DNA from: Candidatus Puniceispirillum sp.
GTDB lineage: Bacteria > Pseudomonadota > Alphaproteobacteria > Puniceispirillales > Puniceispirillaceae
DNA length: 64,000 nucleotides
NCBI GenBank assembly: GCA_016778895.1
Contig: JADHOR010000001.1
Coordinates: 62,001-126,000, forward strand
Direction of reading: 5' to 3'
Shown here: in pieces, positions 34,791 through 46,394 of the stretch
Position numbering within the stretch: the stretch's first letter is position 1
How the letters are laid out: each line of letters opens with the position of its first letter
Notes under the pieces: model-generated
The model's input: only the letters and a program-made list of their open reading frames with translations
Databases searched by the model: none
What the model was told of the DNA's origin: nothing
Made by a program: the position numbers and the translations under genes

Positions 34791-36049
34791 GCGGCAAGCC
34801 GCGCCGCCAGATCAGCATTTGACATAACTTTTGAAGACGGGCCGACACAGGCTATCGCTGGCGCACCGCCAGTAATAAGACCGGCTGCCATTGCGGCAAT
34901 CTGCGCAGCATCAATGCGGTCAATCGCCTCCAGCAACTCCGCATCAGATTGAGGGCGTCCAAACAGCATGATCTGACGCGCAAGCGCATCCCCACAGCCC
35001 GAAACAGACTCGCGGCTCATCAACAGATTGGCGCGAATCTGGGCTTTCGCCCGCGCCACCTCCTCGTTACCCACGCCACCTGCCACCGAGGCTAGTTCAT
35101 CCGCACATACAGCTAGCATCTCATCAACCTGACTAGCTGAGGTGCCTGCATAAACAGAGAAGCTGCCACCGTCTGAATGCAGTTGAGAAAATGAGAAAAT
35201 CGAATAGCACAGCCCACGCTTTTCACGCACCTGCTGAAATAACCGCGACGACATTCCGCCGCCATAAAGGGTTGATAGCGCCATCAGTGAAAACCGGTCG
35301 GCCATTGTGTCAATTTTAGCAGGCAGACCAAAGACGATATGTGACTGCTCAAGCTCGCGCCTTGCCAGCTTGCGGCCACCACCCCAAGGCGCGGCGTGGC
35401 GAACCGCCGATGTGGCATTACCGATATGACCAAACCGTTGTTCAATCCGGCGCACAAGATCATCATGATCAACCGCCCCAGCAGCGCAAACCAGCATTTG
35501 CCCGGCACCATAATGACGGCGCAAAAATGCGTCTAAATCCTGCTGCCGAAATGCCGAGACACTATCAACCGTTCCCAGAATGGGGCGTCCCAATGTATGG
35601 CCTTCGTAACAGGCCGCGGCAAACAAATCGAACACCAGATCATCCGGTGTATCAAGCGATTGCCCTATTTCCTGAATGATGACACCGCGCTCGCGTTCAA
35701 TTTCCAATTCGGGCAGGGTCGATTCGGTCAGGATATCGGCAAGAATATCGACACCCAGTTCGAGATGCTCGGGCAGCAGCCGTAAATAATAAGCGGTTTC
35801 CTCGCGGCTTGTGTGGGCGTTCATATAACCGCCGACATTTTCGACCTCGGTCGCGATCATCTGCGCGTCACGCCGTTTGGTGCCTTTAAAAGCCATATGT
35901 TCCAGCATATGGGCAATACCCTGTTCGTTATCGCCCTCATCGCGCGCACCGGCATTAACCCATATCCCAACTGACAAGGTGGCAGTGTGCGGCATTGCCC
36001 GTGTGGCGATTTTCAGACCGTTACCAAGTACCGTTACTGTTGTTGTCAT
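34787..36049 (-). CDS. M16 family zinc metallopeptidase (processing peptidase-like)
   Basis: The 420-residue protein has the inverted zinc motif HMLEH at residues 47-51 and the following region VENVGGYMNAHTSREETAYY, as in the catalytic subunit of mitochondrial processing peptidase. The C-terminal half (YGGGMSSRLFQQVREKRGLCY) is the inactive M16 repeat with the conserved glycine-rich loop. Its ATG overlaps the thrC stop as ATGA. In many alphaproteobacteria this gene follows thrC. The natural substrates are not known. Confidence 0.95.
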   Translation of the reverse strand: MTTTVTVLGNGLKIATRAMPHTATLSVGIWVNAGARDEGDNEQGIAHMLEHMAFKGTKRRDAQMIATEVENVGGYMNAHTSREETAYYLRLLPEHLELGVDILADILTESTLPELEIERERGVIIQEIGQSLDTPDDLVFDLFAAACYEGHTLGRPILGTVDSVSAFRQQDLDAFLRRHYGAGQMLVCAAGAVDHDDLVRRIEQRFGHIGNATSAVRHAAPWGGGRKLARRELEQSHIVFGLPAKIDTMADRFSLMALSTLYGGGMSSRLFQQVREKRGLCYSIFSFSQLHSDGGSFSVYAGTSASQVDEMLAVCADELASVAGGVGNEEVARAKAQIRANLLMSRESVSGCGDALARQIMLFGRPQSDAELLEAIDRIDAAQIAAMAAGLITGGAPAIACVGPSSKVMSNADLAARLAA

Positions 36050-37455
36050 GCGCTTCGCTTTCGTGCCAGCACCAGTGCCTTTACCGCATCTGCATCGGCG
36101 GCGACGGTCTGCATCTGTTCGGGTCTTGTCATCAGGTCAGCCATATGCGGCGGCAAAACAGGCTTTTCGCCGGTGGCGGTTTCAACCGCAGTTTCAAATT
36201 TTGCCGGATGCGCACAAGCGAGGCTGATAATCGGTATATCTGTTGGCACCGTGCCATCCGCATGAGCGCGCCGCGCCGCCGACAGCCCCACCGCACTATG
36301 GGGGTCAAGAACCATGCCATCATTTTTCGCGGTCGTGGCAATCTCGGCAATTGTGCCAGCATCATCCAACCGATAGGCAGAAAAAAGGCGATGAGCCCCG
36401 GCCATAACATCATTATTAAGGCTGAACTGGCCAGTCGTCGCAAAGTCATGCATCACCGATGCTGTCCTGCTGCCGTCACGGCCGAGCAGTTCGAACAACA
36501 ACCGCTCAAAATTGCTCGAAACCTGAATATCCATTGATGGGCTCAGCGACGGCACAACGGCCTCACGCGCCATTGTTCCGGCCTCGAAAAACCGTGGCAG
36601 AATGTCGTTTTGGTTTGACGCGACGATCAGACGTTCGATCGGCAGCCCCATTTGCACCGCAGCATAGCCCGCAAAGACATTGCCAAAATTGCCGGTCGGC
36701 ACCGAAAATGCGACTTTCTGTTCGGGCGCACCCAGAGCCAATGCCGATGAGAAATAATAGACAATCTGCGGCATTAACCGCGCCCAGTTAATCGAATTGA
36801 CCGCTGACAGGTTAACCGCATCACGGAATTGATGATCGTTAAACAGGGTTTTGACAAGTGCCTGACAATCGTCAAAATCACCTTTTACCGAAACCGCAAA
36901 AGCGCCATCAGCAATCACCGATGTCATCTGGCGTTGTTGTACCGGCGATACGCGGCCATCGGGAAACAGAATAAACACATCTACCGATTTGCGCCCCTGA
37001 AATGCCTCAAGTGCGGCCGAACCAGTATCGCCACTGGTTGCGCCGAGAATGACCGCATGCTGGTTCATCTTGGCCAATGCCCGGTCAAAAGCACGCGCCA
37101 AAAACTGCATCGCATAATCTTTAAAGGCAATCGTTGGGCCGTGAAACAGCTCTAATATGTGAATATTGTCATTTAGCTGCACCAATGGTGCGATTGCCGG
37201 ATGATCAAACGCCGCATAGGCATCAGCGGCCATCGCACTTAATTCTGCTGCGCTGATTTCGCCATCGCAAAATGGTGCCATGATCCTGCCCGCAAGATCG
37301 GCATAAGAAAGGCCTCTCATCGCGGCGATTTCGTCCGAACTGAAACGCGGCCATTCCACCGGCAGATAAAGACCACCATCGCGGGCCAGACCGCTTAATA
37401 GCGCCTGCTCAAACCCTAGGGGGCCATCTTGTCCACGCGTGCTGATATAATCCAT
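36046..37455 (-). CDS. thrC: Threonine synthase ThrC
   Basis: The 469-residue PLP enzyme makes threonine from O-phosphohomoserine. It begins MDYISTRGQDGPLGFEQALLSGLARDGGLY-like (opening MDYISTRGQDGPLGFEQ), and the PLP-binding lysine is in FHGPTIAFKDYAMQ. GATSGDTGSAALEAF and SVPTGNFGNVFAGY are also conserved. ATG 37455 was chosen over a longer frame to 37719 that would overlap surf1. It lies 2 bp after surf1 and overlaps the M16 gene, so all three are probably on one transcript with the oxidase genes. Confidence 0.97.
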   Translation of the reverse strand: MDYISTRGQDGPLGFEQALLSGLARDGGLYLPVEWPRFSSDEIAAMRGLSYADLAGRIMAPFCDGEISAAELSAMAADAYAAFDHPAIAPLVQLNDNIHILELFHGPTIAFKDYAMQFLARAFDRALAKMNQHAVILGATSGDTGSAALEAFQGRKSVDVFILFPDGRVSPVQQRQMTSVIADGAFAVSVKGDFDDCQALVKTLFNDHQFRDAVNLSAVNSINWARLMPQIVYYFSSALALGAPEQKVAFSVPTGNFGNVFAGYAAVQMGLPIERLIVASNQNDILPRFFEAGTMAREAVVPSLSPSMDIQVSSNFERLLFELLGRDGSRTASVMHDFATTGQFSLNNDVMAGAHRLFSAYRLDDAGTIAEIATTAKNDGMVLDPHSAVGLSAARRAHADGTVPTDIPIISLACAHPAKFETAVETATGEKPVLPPHMADLMTRPEQMQTVAADADAVKALVLARKRSA

Positions 37456-37457
37456 TT

Positions 37458-38189
37458 CTAATCCTTTTGGCCGCGTTTGAATTGCAACCGTCCCGCCTGA
37501 TAATGGAACGCGATGTATACCCCGATTAAGGCCAGCGCAATACCATACCAAGTTAACGCATAACTGAGGTGGGCATTCCTCAAATTCAGCTTTGTCTTGG
37601 CCGCAATTGGCAATGTCACAACGTCTGAGGTGCGCACAGCATCGGCATAAAATGCGTTGATAGCGACAGCGTCCAGCCCCAGATGCTGGTTGATCTGGCC
37701 GGGGATCAGGGTAAACCAAAAGCCGTTATCAGGCTCGTTTTCCGGAACAAAATAGCCTTTAACCCCCGGACGGCGCAAAATCCCGGCAACCGAAGTTTTT
37801 CCATTAATTTGCGAAAAGCTGCGTTTGGCCGGATCACGGTAATCTTCAGATACCCAACCACGATTGATCAGGATCAACCGTCCATCATCCAGTTTAAATG
37901 GTGTTACAACATGAAAGCCGGCATTGCCTTCATAGGTGCGACCGGTCAGGAATATTTCCCGATCATGCAGAAACGCGCCCTCAAGTGACAGCCGCCGAAA
38001 TTCAACATCGTCAAGGTCGGCATCTGCCGCCGGAACCGCGATGGCGGGGGCGGCCGCACGTGCCTCAAAGCTGGAAATTAGGTCATTTTTCCACTGCAGT
38101 CGCTGCAACTGCCATGATCCAAGCCCAACTAACACCAACAATGCTGGCAGGGATACAATCGTCAACCATAGAAACGGGCGGAATTTCAT
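37458..38189 (-). CDS. SURF1 family cytochrome oxidase assembly protein
   Basis: The 243-residue protein has two membrane helices, one near each end. The typical blocks are LGSWQLQRLQWKNDLI at the start and GFHVVTPFKLDDGRLILINRGWV in the periplasmic middle part, with HLSYALTWYGIALALIGVYIAF at the end. SURF1 helps insert haem a into subunit I. ATG 38189 is favoured because AAGG lies 7 bp upstream. It sits 119 bp downstream of coxC, where many relatives carry an extra DUF983 gene that is absent here. Confidence 0.93.
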   Translation of the reverse strand: MKFRPFLWLTIVSLPALLVLVGLGSWQLQRLQWKNDLISSFEARAAAPAIAVPAADADLDDVEFRRLSLEGAFLHDREIFLTGRTYEGNAGFHVVTPFKLDDGRLILINRGWVSEDYRDPAKRSFSQINGKTSVAGILRRPGVKGYFVPENEPDNGFWFTLIPGQINQHLGLDAVAINAFYADAVRTSDVVTLPIAAKTKLNLRNAHLSYALTWYGIALALIGVYIAFHYQAGRLQFKRGQKD

Positions 38190-38308
38190 TGTCATACCTT
38201 CATGGCATCGCCATGTCAAAAAGGGCGCCAGCGCGTATTTACCCTAGCGCCGACACCCCGATTTTTTAAAATTCTAGCTGCAGACATTATGCCTGAAGCG
38301 GTTGATGA

Positions 38309-39094
38309 TCAACCACCCCACCAGTAAACGGCGGCAAACAGGAACAGCCAAACAACGTCGACAAAGTGCCAGTACCATGCCGCAGCCTCAAATCCAAAAT
38401 GCTGATCAGCAGTAAAATGACCAGCACGGCCACGGAACCAGCAGACTGCCAGAAACAACGTACCAACAAGAACATGAAAGCCATGAAATCCAGTCGCCAT
38501 GTAAAAGACTGACGGATAAATACCATCGGTAAACCCAAACTCTGCATGGCTGTATTCAAGCGCCTGCAAGCCGGTGAAAAGCGCGCCCAGCACAATGGTC
38601 ATAGCAAGGCCAGTCATGAAATCCTTACGGTTGCCATGCTGTAACGCATGATGCGCCCATGTGACTGTACACCCTGATAAAAGCAAAACCAATGTGTTGA
38701 TCAATGGCAGGTCAAACGGATCAAAAGTGATGATGCCTTCTGGCGGCCATACCCCGTCATTCGGATAAATGGCGCGATCAAAGAACGCCCAGAAAAACGC
38801 GACAAAGAACATCACTTCTGACGCGATGAACAGCATCATGCCGTAACGCATACCAATCTGAACGATCGGCGTATGGTGTCCCTGATATTCGGCCTCGCGG
38901 ATAATGTCGCGCCACCACATGAACATGGTTGCCAAAACCAGCGCAAATCCAAGTCCCAAAACAGCAACTCCATAGGCCACTTCATGCATATACATGACAC
39001 CGCCAACTGCCGCGGTAAAGGCTGCGGCCGACCCGACCGCTGGCCATGGGCTTGCTTCTACTAGATGATAGGGGTGTTTATTTGCACCACTCAT
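38309..39094 (-). CDS. coxC: Cytochrome c oxidase subunit III
   Basis: The 261-residue membrane protein has seven helices. The typical opening HPYHLVEASPWPAVGS, the segment GMMLFIASEVMFFVAFFWAFF and the C-terminal YWHFVDVVWLFLFAAVYWWGG identify subunit III of an aa3-type oxidase. It stabilises the proton-pumping core and helps oxygen uptake. It is transcribed after the Cox11 gene, with about 54 bp between. Confidence 0.98.
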   Translation of the reverse strand: MSGANKHPYHLVEASPWPAVGSAAAFTAAVGGVMYMHEVAYGVAVLGLGFALVLATMFMWWRDIIREAEYQGHHTPIVQIGMRYGMMLFIASEVMFFVAFFWAFFDRAIYPNDGVWPPEGIITFDPFDLPLINTLVLLLSGCTVTWAHHALQHGNRKDFMTGLAMTIVLGALFTGLQALEYSHAEFGFTDGIYPSVFYMATGFHGFHVLVGTLFLAVCWFRGRAGHFTADQHFGFEAAAWYWHFVDVVWLFLFAAVYWWGG

Positions 39095-39148
39095 GTCCGT
39101 CTCCTCAAAATCTGGCTGGTAATGTTTTATCCAGCCACCTCTCCTCGA

Positions 39149-39727
39149 TTATTGCGTGCGACTCTTAGCCGAGTTGCTCTCAAGTGCCGGGAAAAATGTG
39201 TATGACAGGGTTATTTCCCTTATGTCATTAGCATTTTCATCCGTCACAATTTCTGGGTCGACAAAAAACCGTACTGGCATGTCGACAGATTCTCCAGGCT
39301 GTAATGTCTGTTCGATAAAACAAAAACAATCCAGCTTCATAAAAAATGGGCCCGCTTTGACCGGCGTTACATTGAATGTAGAGGTGCCGGTGCTGGGCAC
39401 ATCGCCCATATTTGTGGCGCGGTAATTAATGACCACTTCCTCACCCGGATTTAACGTTACTTTCCGATCAACTGGAACAAATTTCCAGTTCAATGACGGG
39501 TTCACATTCGCATCAAAGCGCACATCAACCGGATAGTCAGCCACAATCTGACTAGAGCTTTGATCGGCAACCTGCGTCGTGCCGCCATAGCCGGTCACTT
39601 TGCAAAACAGCTCATAAAGCGGCACTGATGCATAGGATAGGCCAACCATACCCGCCACCAGAATACCCAAAATGGCCAAGGTGCGGCGATTACCGTTCGG
39701 CGCGGCCATGCTGGATGGCGCGATCAT
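39149..39727 (-). CDS. ctaG: Cytochrome c oxidase assembly protein CtaG/Cox11
   Basis: The 192-residue protein has one N-terminal membrane helix and a periplasmic domain that delivers copper to the CuB site of subunit I. The opening blocks VPLYELFCKVTGYGG and the copper-binding CFCF (FFMKLDCFCFIEQTL) are the Cox11 hallmarks. Its ATG overlaps the stop of the upstream small gene as ATGA. Length is normal (about 190). Confidence 0.97.
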   Translation of the reverse strand: MIAPSSMAAPNGNRRTLAILGILVAGMVGLSYASVPLYELFCKVTGYGGTTQVADQSSSQIVADYPVDVRFDANVNPSLNWKFVPVDRKVTLNPGEEVVINYRATNMGDVPSTGTSTFNVTPVKAGPFFMKLDCFCFIEQTLQPGESVDMPVRFFVDPEIVTDENANDIREITLSYTFFPALESNSAKSRTQ

Positions 39728-39867
39728 GTTGCACCGCCAATCTTTACCAAGGTCAGCACATAAAACAGCAGAACCAATCCGCCAATTACCGCAAGCAGCG
39801 CTAGATTACGCTTTTTGCGCATCTGCTGCATTTCGGTTGCGGTTTTTGGCTGGCGGCGACGTTCCAT
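39724..39867 (-). CDS. Small membrane protein in the oxidase operon (CoxF-like position)
   Basis: This 47-residue frame links ctaB and ctaG with overlapping codons at both ends (TGATG with ctaB, ATGA with ctaG), which strongly supports translation. It begins with a basic stretch ([20 protein letters not shown]) followed by one membrane helix (NLALLAVIGGLVLLFYVLTLVK). Short single-helix proteins occur at this place in many alphaproteobacterial cox operons, sometimes called CoxF. A role in oxidase assembly is inferred from position. Confidence 0.8.
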   Translation of the reverse strand: MERRRQPKTATEMQQMRKKRNLALLAVIGGLVLLFYVLTLVKIGGAT

Positions 39868-40796
39868 CAGGCCGCTCCCGCCAGATAGCCAAGAATAGCA
39901 TGGTCAATCACCAGCCCTAAGAACAGCAGGAACAGATACAAGATTGAATAGGCAAATAGGCGCATTGCGTGTTTGTGATCGCCGGTTTTATATAGGTGCA
40001 CGCTCATCCCAACAAACAGCGCTCCAGCGATGCTGGCAATAACGCCATAACCGACAGACGCCATACCAATAAATGACGGCACAACGGCCAGTGGTGCCAG
40101 CAGAACCGCATAGATTACAATCTGACGACGCGTTTCCAAGGCCCCCGCCACGACCGGCAGCATCGGCACATTAGCGGCCTTATAATCGTCATTTTTAACC
40201 AGTGCCAGCGCCCAGAAATGCGGCGGTGTCCACATAAAGATAATGGCAAATAGTAATAATGGCTCGATTGACAGGCTGCCGGTAACCGCGGCCCAGCCAA
40301 TCACGGGTGGCAAGGCGCCCGCCGCACCGCCGATAACGATGTTTTGCGGTGTACTGCGCTTTAGCCAGACAGTATAGACAACAGCATAAAAGAAAATGGT
40401 AAAGGCAAGCAGCCCCGCGGCCAGCCAATTTGCCGCAAGACCAAGCAACAAAACAGATAGCGCCGAGATAACCAAACCCATGGTCAGCGCTTCGGCAGGC
40501 GCCATAACACCGGCTGGAATAGGCCGGGTTTTGGTGCGGGTCATGATCGCGTCGATATCACGGTCATACCATTGATTGATTGCACCCGACGCACCCGCCC
40601 CGGCGGCAATCGCAAACAGCGAGATCGCAAACACCAACGGATGCACGGCACCCGGTGCCACATACATGCCAGCAAAGCCTGTGAAAATGACCAGGCTCAT
40701 CACCCGTGGTTTCAACAGTGACCAAAAATCGGCAACCGACGGCTCAAACAAGCCGTCGGTGTCGTTGATCATGTGCTGGTTTGATGTAACAGCCAT
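39867..40796 (-). CDS. ctaB: Protohaem IX farnesyltransferase (haem O synthase)
   Basis: The 309-residue membrane protein adds a farnesyl group to haem b. The first Asp-rich motif is [19 protein letters not shown]; the second region is [17 protein letters not shown]. About eight or nine membrane helices are present. ATG 40796 was chosen because it gives the normal length; the frame open to 40961 would overlap coxA. It starts 34 bp after the coxA stop. Confidence 0.97.
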   Translation of the reverse strand: MAVTSNQHMINDTDGLFEPSVADFWSLLKPRVMSLVIFTGFAGMYVAPGAVHPLVFAISLFAIAAGAGASGAINQWYDRDIDAIMTRTKTRPIPAGVMAPAEALTMGLVISALSVLLLGLAANWLAAGLLAFTIFFYAVVYTVWLKRSTPQNIVIGGAAGALPPVIGWAAVTGSLSIEPLLLFAIIFMWTPPHFWALALVKNDDYKAANVPMLPVVAGALETRRQIVIYAVLLAPLAVVPSFIGMASVGYGVIASIAGALFVGMSVHLYKTGDHKHAMRLFAYSILYLFLLFLGLVIDHAILGYLAGAA

Positions 40797-40830
40797 CAAA
40801 ATGCCTTTCAAAAACGGGCTATTCCCTACC

Positions 40831-42435
<1,605 letters not shown>

Positions 42436-43329
42436 TTATTTGGCTGATGCCAAAGTAACTTCTGTTTGCGCAGGAACGACCTCGTTCGACGCAAATTCTT
42501 TTTTGGCATTGGCCAGCCAAGCGGCGTATTCAGCCTTTGGCAGGGCCTTTACCTCAATCGGCATATAGGCGTGGTTTACGCCGCAAATCTGGTTGCATTG
42601 GCCGTAATAGGTCTGGCCGCCAACCGGCACGTCAATCCAAGCTTCGTTCGTGCGGCCGATAAAGGCGTAAATCTGCACTGCAAGTGACGGCACAAAGAAC
42701 GAATGCATCACGTCATTACCGGTGATCAGCAGTTTGATCCGGGTGCCTTCTGGCACGACCATCGGGTTGTCGACGGTCAATAGGCGCGGCTGGCCGGGCT
42801 TTAGATTAGCCTCATCCACCATATAGCTGTCAAAGGCGATGCCTTCGTCGGGGTAGCTGTAGTTCCAGTACCACTGATTCCCAGTAACCTTGATCACCAT
42901 ATCGGTTTCGTTGGTGCGGTCCATGTAATAAAGCAAACGGAATGACGGAACCGCAATGCCAACAAGGATCAGAACCGGAATGACCGTCCACAGGATTTCG
43001 ATCACGGTGTGATGCGATGTCTTCGACGGGTTTGGGTTACGGCTCGCACGGAAACGCACACCGACATAAATCAGTAAAGCGAGGACAAACAGCGAAATGA
43101 GTGTTATGACCACCAGCAACAGATTATGCAGGTCAGTCGCCATCTCAGCGAGTGATCCCGCCGGTGGCTGTAGATCCATCTGCCACGGCACGGGCGCTGC
43201 TGCCATAGCCGCGCCAGTCGCACTCAAAGCCAGCGCAACACCACCACATAAAACACCGGCGAGTTTAGCTGCCTTGCGTCCCGAAAGAAACTGCGCGAGT
43301 AGCGCATTGAATTTGGCCAAAATTGGCAT
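42436..43329 (-). CDS. coxB: Cytochrome c oxidase subunit II
   Basis: The 297-residue product has a signal peptide ending near GAAMAAAPV, two membrane helices and a periplasmic cupredoxin domain. The CuA ligands are in YYGQCNQICGVNHAYMPIEV near the C-terminus, and the aromatic electron entry patch is GNQWYWNYSYPDEG. No fused cytochrome c domain follows. ATG 43329 was chosen because GAGAGGA lies just upstream; the longer frame to 43386 has no such site. It is the first gene of the oxidase run. Confidence 0.97.
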   Translation of the reverse strand: MPILAKFNALLAQFLSGRKAAKLAGVLCGGVALALSATGAAMAAAPVPWQMDLQPPAGSLAEMATDLHNLLLVVITLISLFVLALLIYVGVRFRASRNPNPSKTSHHTVIEILWTVIPVLILVGIAVPSFRLLYYMDRTNETDMVIKVTGNQWYWNYSYPDEGIAFDSYMVDEANLKPGQPRLLTVDNPMVVPEGTRIKLLITGNDVMHSFFVPSLAVQIYAFIGRTNEAWIDVPVGGQTYYGQCNQICGVNHAYMPIEVKALPKAEYAAWLANAKKEFASNEVVPAQTEVTLASAK

Positions 43330-43657
43330 GGATTCCTCTCCCAAAATTCGTAATCTGTCGTTCAAAATCATCTGGTCAGGTGGCACAGGCGACAGACCTG
43401 TCCACCGAACCGAATTTGTTTAGACTGTTTGGGCTGAATAGAAAAGCCCCATGCGGCAGCCTGTCGCTATAATTTTTAACTTTTTTCCCTTTTTCGCCAT
43501 AAAATCTGACTTGCCACCGGCCATGACTGAAATGAAGCCAAGCTCAAGCCTTGAATTTCATCGCAAACAAGCCCATCATCTCTATCATCAAAGGATTGGT
43601 CGGGTGCATCCACCCGAGTCATATCATTTACGTTAACCTGTCTGGTCAGGATGGATC
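43330..43657. other. Divergent intergenic region between coxB and tldD
   Basis: This 328 bp gap should hold the promoters of the oxidase run (minus) and of tldD (plus). A perfect TATAAT occurs on the plus strand at 43468-43473, but I see no matching -35 at the right distance. A perfect inverted repeat CGGGTG/CACCCG with a four-base loop lies at 43601-43616, about 40 bp before tldD. Short open frames here have no coding features that I can support. Confidence 0.5.
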
Positions 43658-45097
43658 ATGGATCTGCTTCAGCAAACCGACGAACTGTTTTTTACCCGCA
43701 CCAATCTAGATTTGCAGCGCACTGGCAAAATTGTCCGTGATGCGCTGTCTGGTGGTGATGATGGCGAATTATTTCTCGAAATGCGTCATGCAGAAATGCT
43801 GGCCTTTGATGATGGCCGCCTGAAAACAGCCAGTTACGACCAGTCAAGCGGGTTTGGCCTTCGTGCGGTGGCTGGTGAGGCGCATGGCTATGCTCATGCT
43901 GGCGAATTGTCTGAAGCTGCGCTGAAACGCGCTGCCGACAGTGTATCAGCCGTCACCAAGGGCTATAGCGGGAACGCGGCACTGGCCCCTAGCGCGGGTG
44001 CAAACAATCCACTTTATTCAGATCAAAACCCGCTGAATGCGACGTCGTTTGACACTAAAATCAAACTTTTGCAGAAAATTGACGCCTATGCTCGCGACTC
44101 AGATTCGCGGGTCAAGCAGGTCAGCGCCAGCCTTGCCGGATCATGGCAGGCCGTCCAGATCATGCGTGCCGACGGTATTCGGGTTGCTGATATCCGCCCC
44201 TTGGTGCGGATCAATATCTGGGTTGCCATCGAACAGAACGGCCGGATGGAATCTGGCGGTGCTGGTGCTGGTGGTCGGGTTATGCTCGATCAGTGGCTAA
44301 CGCCGGAAAGCTGGCAATCTCAGGTCGATGAGGCATTGCGGATTGCCGTTTTAAATTTACAATCCGTGCCGACACCTGCCGGGGAAATGGAAGTTGTGCT
44401 TGGCGCAGGCTGGCCGGGCGTGATGCTGCATGAGGCCGTTGGCCACGGGCTTGAAGGCGATTTCAACCGCAAAGGCACCTCGGTGTTCAGTGGCCGGATT
44501 GGCCAACAGGTTGCCTCAAAGGGCGTGACAGTCATTGATGACGGCACCATTGCCGACCGGCGCGGCTCGATCACCGTCGATGATGAGGGCACCCCAAGCC
44601 GGCGCAATGTGTTGATCGAAGATGGTATCTTGAAAGGCTATATGCAGGATCGTCAGAACGCCCGCCTCATGGGCGTTGACGCAACTGGCAATGGACGGCG
44701 CGAATCATATGCACACGCGCCAATGCCGCGGATGACCAACACCTATATGGAAAATGGCGATGCTGATCCGCAAGAGATTGTTGCCTCAATGAAAAAGGGC
44801 ATTTACGCGGTCAATTTTGGCGGCGGTCAGGTCGATATCACCTCTGGCAAATTCGTCTTTTCGGCGGCCGAGGCCTATCTTGTTGAAAATGGCAAGATCG
44901 GTGCGCCGGTGAAAGGGGCGACGCTAATCGGCAATGGCCCTGACGCCATGTCAAAGATTACCATGATCGGCAATGACACCGAGCTGGATAGTGGCATTGG
45001 CACGTGCGGCAAGGCGGGACAGAGCGTTCCGGTCGGGGTCGGCCAGCCAACGGTGAAAATGGGCGGCGTTACGGTCGGTGGCACCGAAGCCGCTTAA
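43658..45097 (+). CDS. tldD: Metalloprotease TldD
   Basis: The 479-residue protein is the catalytic partner of the TldD/TldE (PmbA) protease. The zinc motif HExxxH is in VMLHEAVGHGLEGDF. MRHAEMLAFDDGRLKTASYDQSSG-type (block SYDQSSGFGLRAVAGEA) and TNTYMENGDADPQEI are also conserved. In E. coli the pair processes small peptides such as microcin B17 and CcdA. The partner gene pmbA is about 6.5 kb away at 51658. Confidence 0.97.
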   Translation: MDLLQQTDELFFTRTNLDLQRTGKIVRDALSGGDDGELFLEMRHAEMLAFDDGRLKTASYDQSSGFGLRAVAGEAHGYAHAGELSEAALKRAADSVSAVTKGYSGNAALAPSAGANNPLYSDQNPLNATSFDTKIKLLQKIDAYARDSDSRVKQVSASLAGSWQAVQIMRADGIRVADIRPLVRINIWVAIEQNGRMESGGAGAGGRVMLDQWLTPESWQSQVDEALRIAVLNLQSVPTPAGEMEVVLGAGWPGVMLHEAVGHGLEGDFNRKGTSVFSGRIGQQVASKGVTVIDDGTIADRRGSITVDDEGTPSRRNVLIEDGILKGYMQDRQNARLMGVDATGNGRRESYAHAPMPRMTNTYMENGDADPQEIVASMKKGIYAVNFGGGQVDITSGKFVFSAAEAYLVENGKIGAPVKGATLIGNGPDAMSKITMIGNDTELDSGIGTCGKAGQSVPVGVGQPTVKMGGVTVGGTEAA

Positions 45098-45128
45098 GCG
45101 CAACAGCACCGAACCGCTGACGCCCGAT

Positions 45129-46322
45129 TTAGGCTGAACGTACCTGTGGACGCCGCTTAAGCACGAAAACAACGCCTAACAAAACCGCGGTGATGCCAGC
45201 GCCAAAAGCGAACGGGTAATGCGATCCACCCAGCTGGTATAACGGGCCAGCCAGAACCAGACCGGCGACCTGCCCAAGCGAAGCAAACCCCTGAACCGTG
45301 CCAAGCGCGCCGCCCATGGTAGTTTTACCGGCGGCATTACTCGCCGCGGCTGATAATGCCGGATTGCTAAAGCCAAAGCCAAAACAGACCGCGGTTGTTG
45401 TCAAGACGATCTGCGCCAGCGGATAGGCGTTACCAAGCATGAAACCAAGTGACAAAAGCACCGTGATCACCTGCCCAAACACCAGCATGCTGGCACCAAA
45501 TCCAACCGTGCCAACCTCGCCTAAATAGCGTACCGCAACATTGATTAATCCGGCCTGAACTAGAACAATGCAGACACCAATATAGGTAAACAGCCAGCCG
45601 GTTTGCTTTGCCCCAAAGCCAAGATAGTCACGAAGCAGCAGGATGTAGCTGGCCTCTACCTGCGCAAATGACAGGTTCAGACAGAAAAACGCCAGCGCAT
45701 AGAGCGCCAATTCACTGCGAAGAACCGTTCTTAACCGCGCTCCAAGCGGCGCTGTTGGTGCTTTTTGTGCTGGGGCAGCCGCCGCACTCTCGCTCAATCG
45801 CATCGACAGTATGAACGCAATCACACCAAACCCGGCAGCCAGCAAAAATGGTGCCTGATGAAGTGGCCCATCGCCTAATCCGCTAAACAGCCCGCCAAGC
45901 GCTGGTCCAGCAACAAAGCCAGTTCCGATTGCCGCCCCAAACAGCCCCATATAGCGGGCCCGATCCTTGGCCTCGACGCGGTCGGCAATCATTGCCTGAA
46001 TGACGCCTGTATTGCCCGCTGCAAGACCAGCCAGAATTCGCGCCGCAAACATATGGACAATATCATCCGACAAGGCAAACCAGATATGCGCCATAACATT
46101 CACCGCGAGGCTGAACATTAGAACCGGTCGCCGCCCAACATGATCAGACAAACGACCAAGAAGCGGATTTGATAAAAACATCGCAAAGGCAAATGATGCC
46201 AACAGCAATGTCATCACCGTTGCCGACAGGCCAAGGGTTTCAATTACCGTGTAGGGCAAAACCGGAATAAGCGCGCCAATACCAACAAAATTGATGAACA
46301 CCACAAGCAATAAAACAGGCAT
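45129..46322 (-). CDS. MFS transporter (TetA-like drug exporter group)
   Basis: The 397-residue protein has twelve predicted membrane helices. The MFS motif A is GRLSDHVGRRPVLMFS between helices 2 and 3, and the motif C-like region AIGTGFVAGPALGGLFSGLG is in helix 5, which suggests a proton-driven exporter. It is closest in pattern to tetracycline-type exporters, but the substrate cannot be told from sequence. It converges with tldD, 31 bp apart. Confidence 0.88.
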   Translation of the reverse strand: MPVLLLVVFINFVGIGALIPVLPYTVIETLGLSATVMTLLLASFAFAMFLSNPLLGRLSDHVGRRPVLMFSLAVNVMAHIWFALSDDIVHMFAARILAGLAAGNTGVIQAMIADRVEAKDRARYMGLFGAAIGTGFVAGPALGGLFSGLGDGPLHQAPFLLAAGFGVIAFILSMRLSESAAAAPAQKAPTAPLGARLRTVLRSELALYALAFFCLNLSFAQVEASYILLLRDYLGFGAKQTGWLFTYIGVCIVLVQAGLINVAVRYLGEVGTVGFGASMLVFGQVITVLLSLGFMLGNAYPLAQIVLTTTAVCFGFGFSNPALSAAASNAAGKTTMGGALGTVQGFASLGQVAGLVLAGPLYQLGGSHYPFAFGAGITAVLLGVVFVLKRRPQVRSA

Positions 46323-46394
46323 ATGAAAGATCCTTATGGTGCGGCCAAGACTATCTTCAGCACGCTGTTTTAAGGCACCGATCGTTGCCGGGCG

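Noticed and set aside
37456-37719. N-terminal extension of threonine synthase
   Set aside because: It overlaps surf1 in another frame and has no family resemblance; MDYISTRG at 37455 is the normal ThrC start.
43468-43473. TATAAT promoter for tldD
   Set aside because: The -10 match is perfect but no -35-like sequence lies 16-18 bp upstream, and it is nearly 190 bp from the gene.
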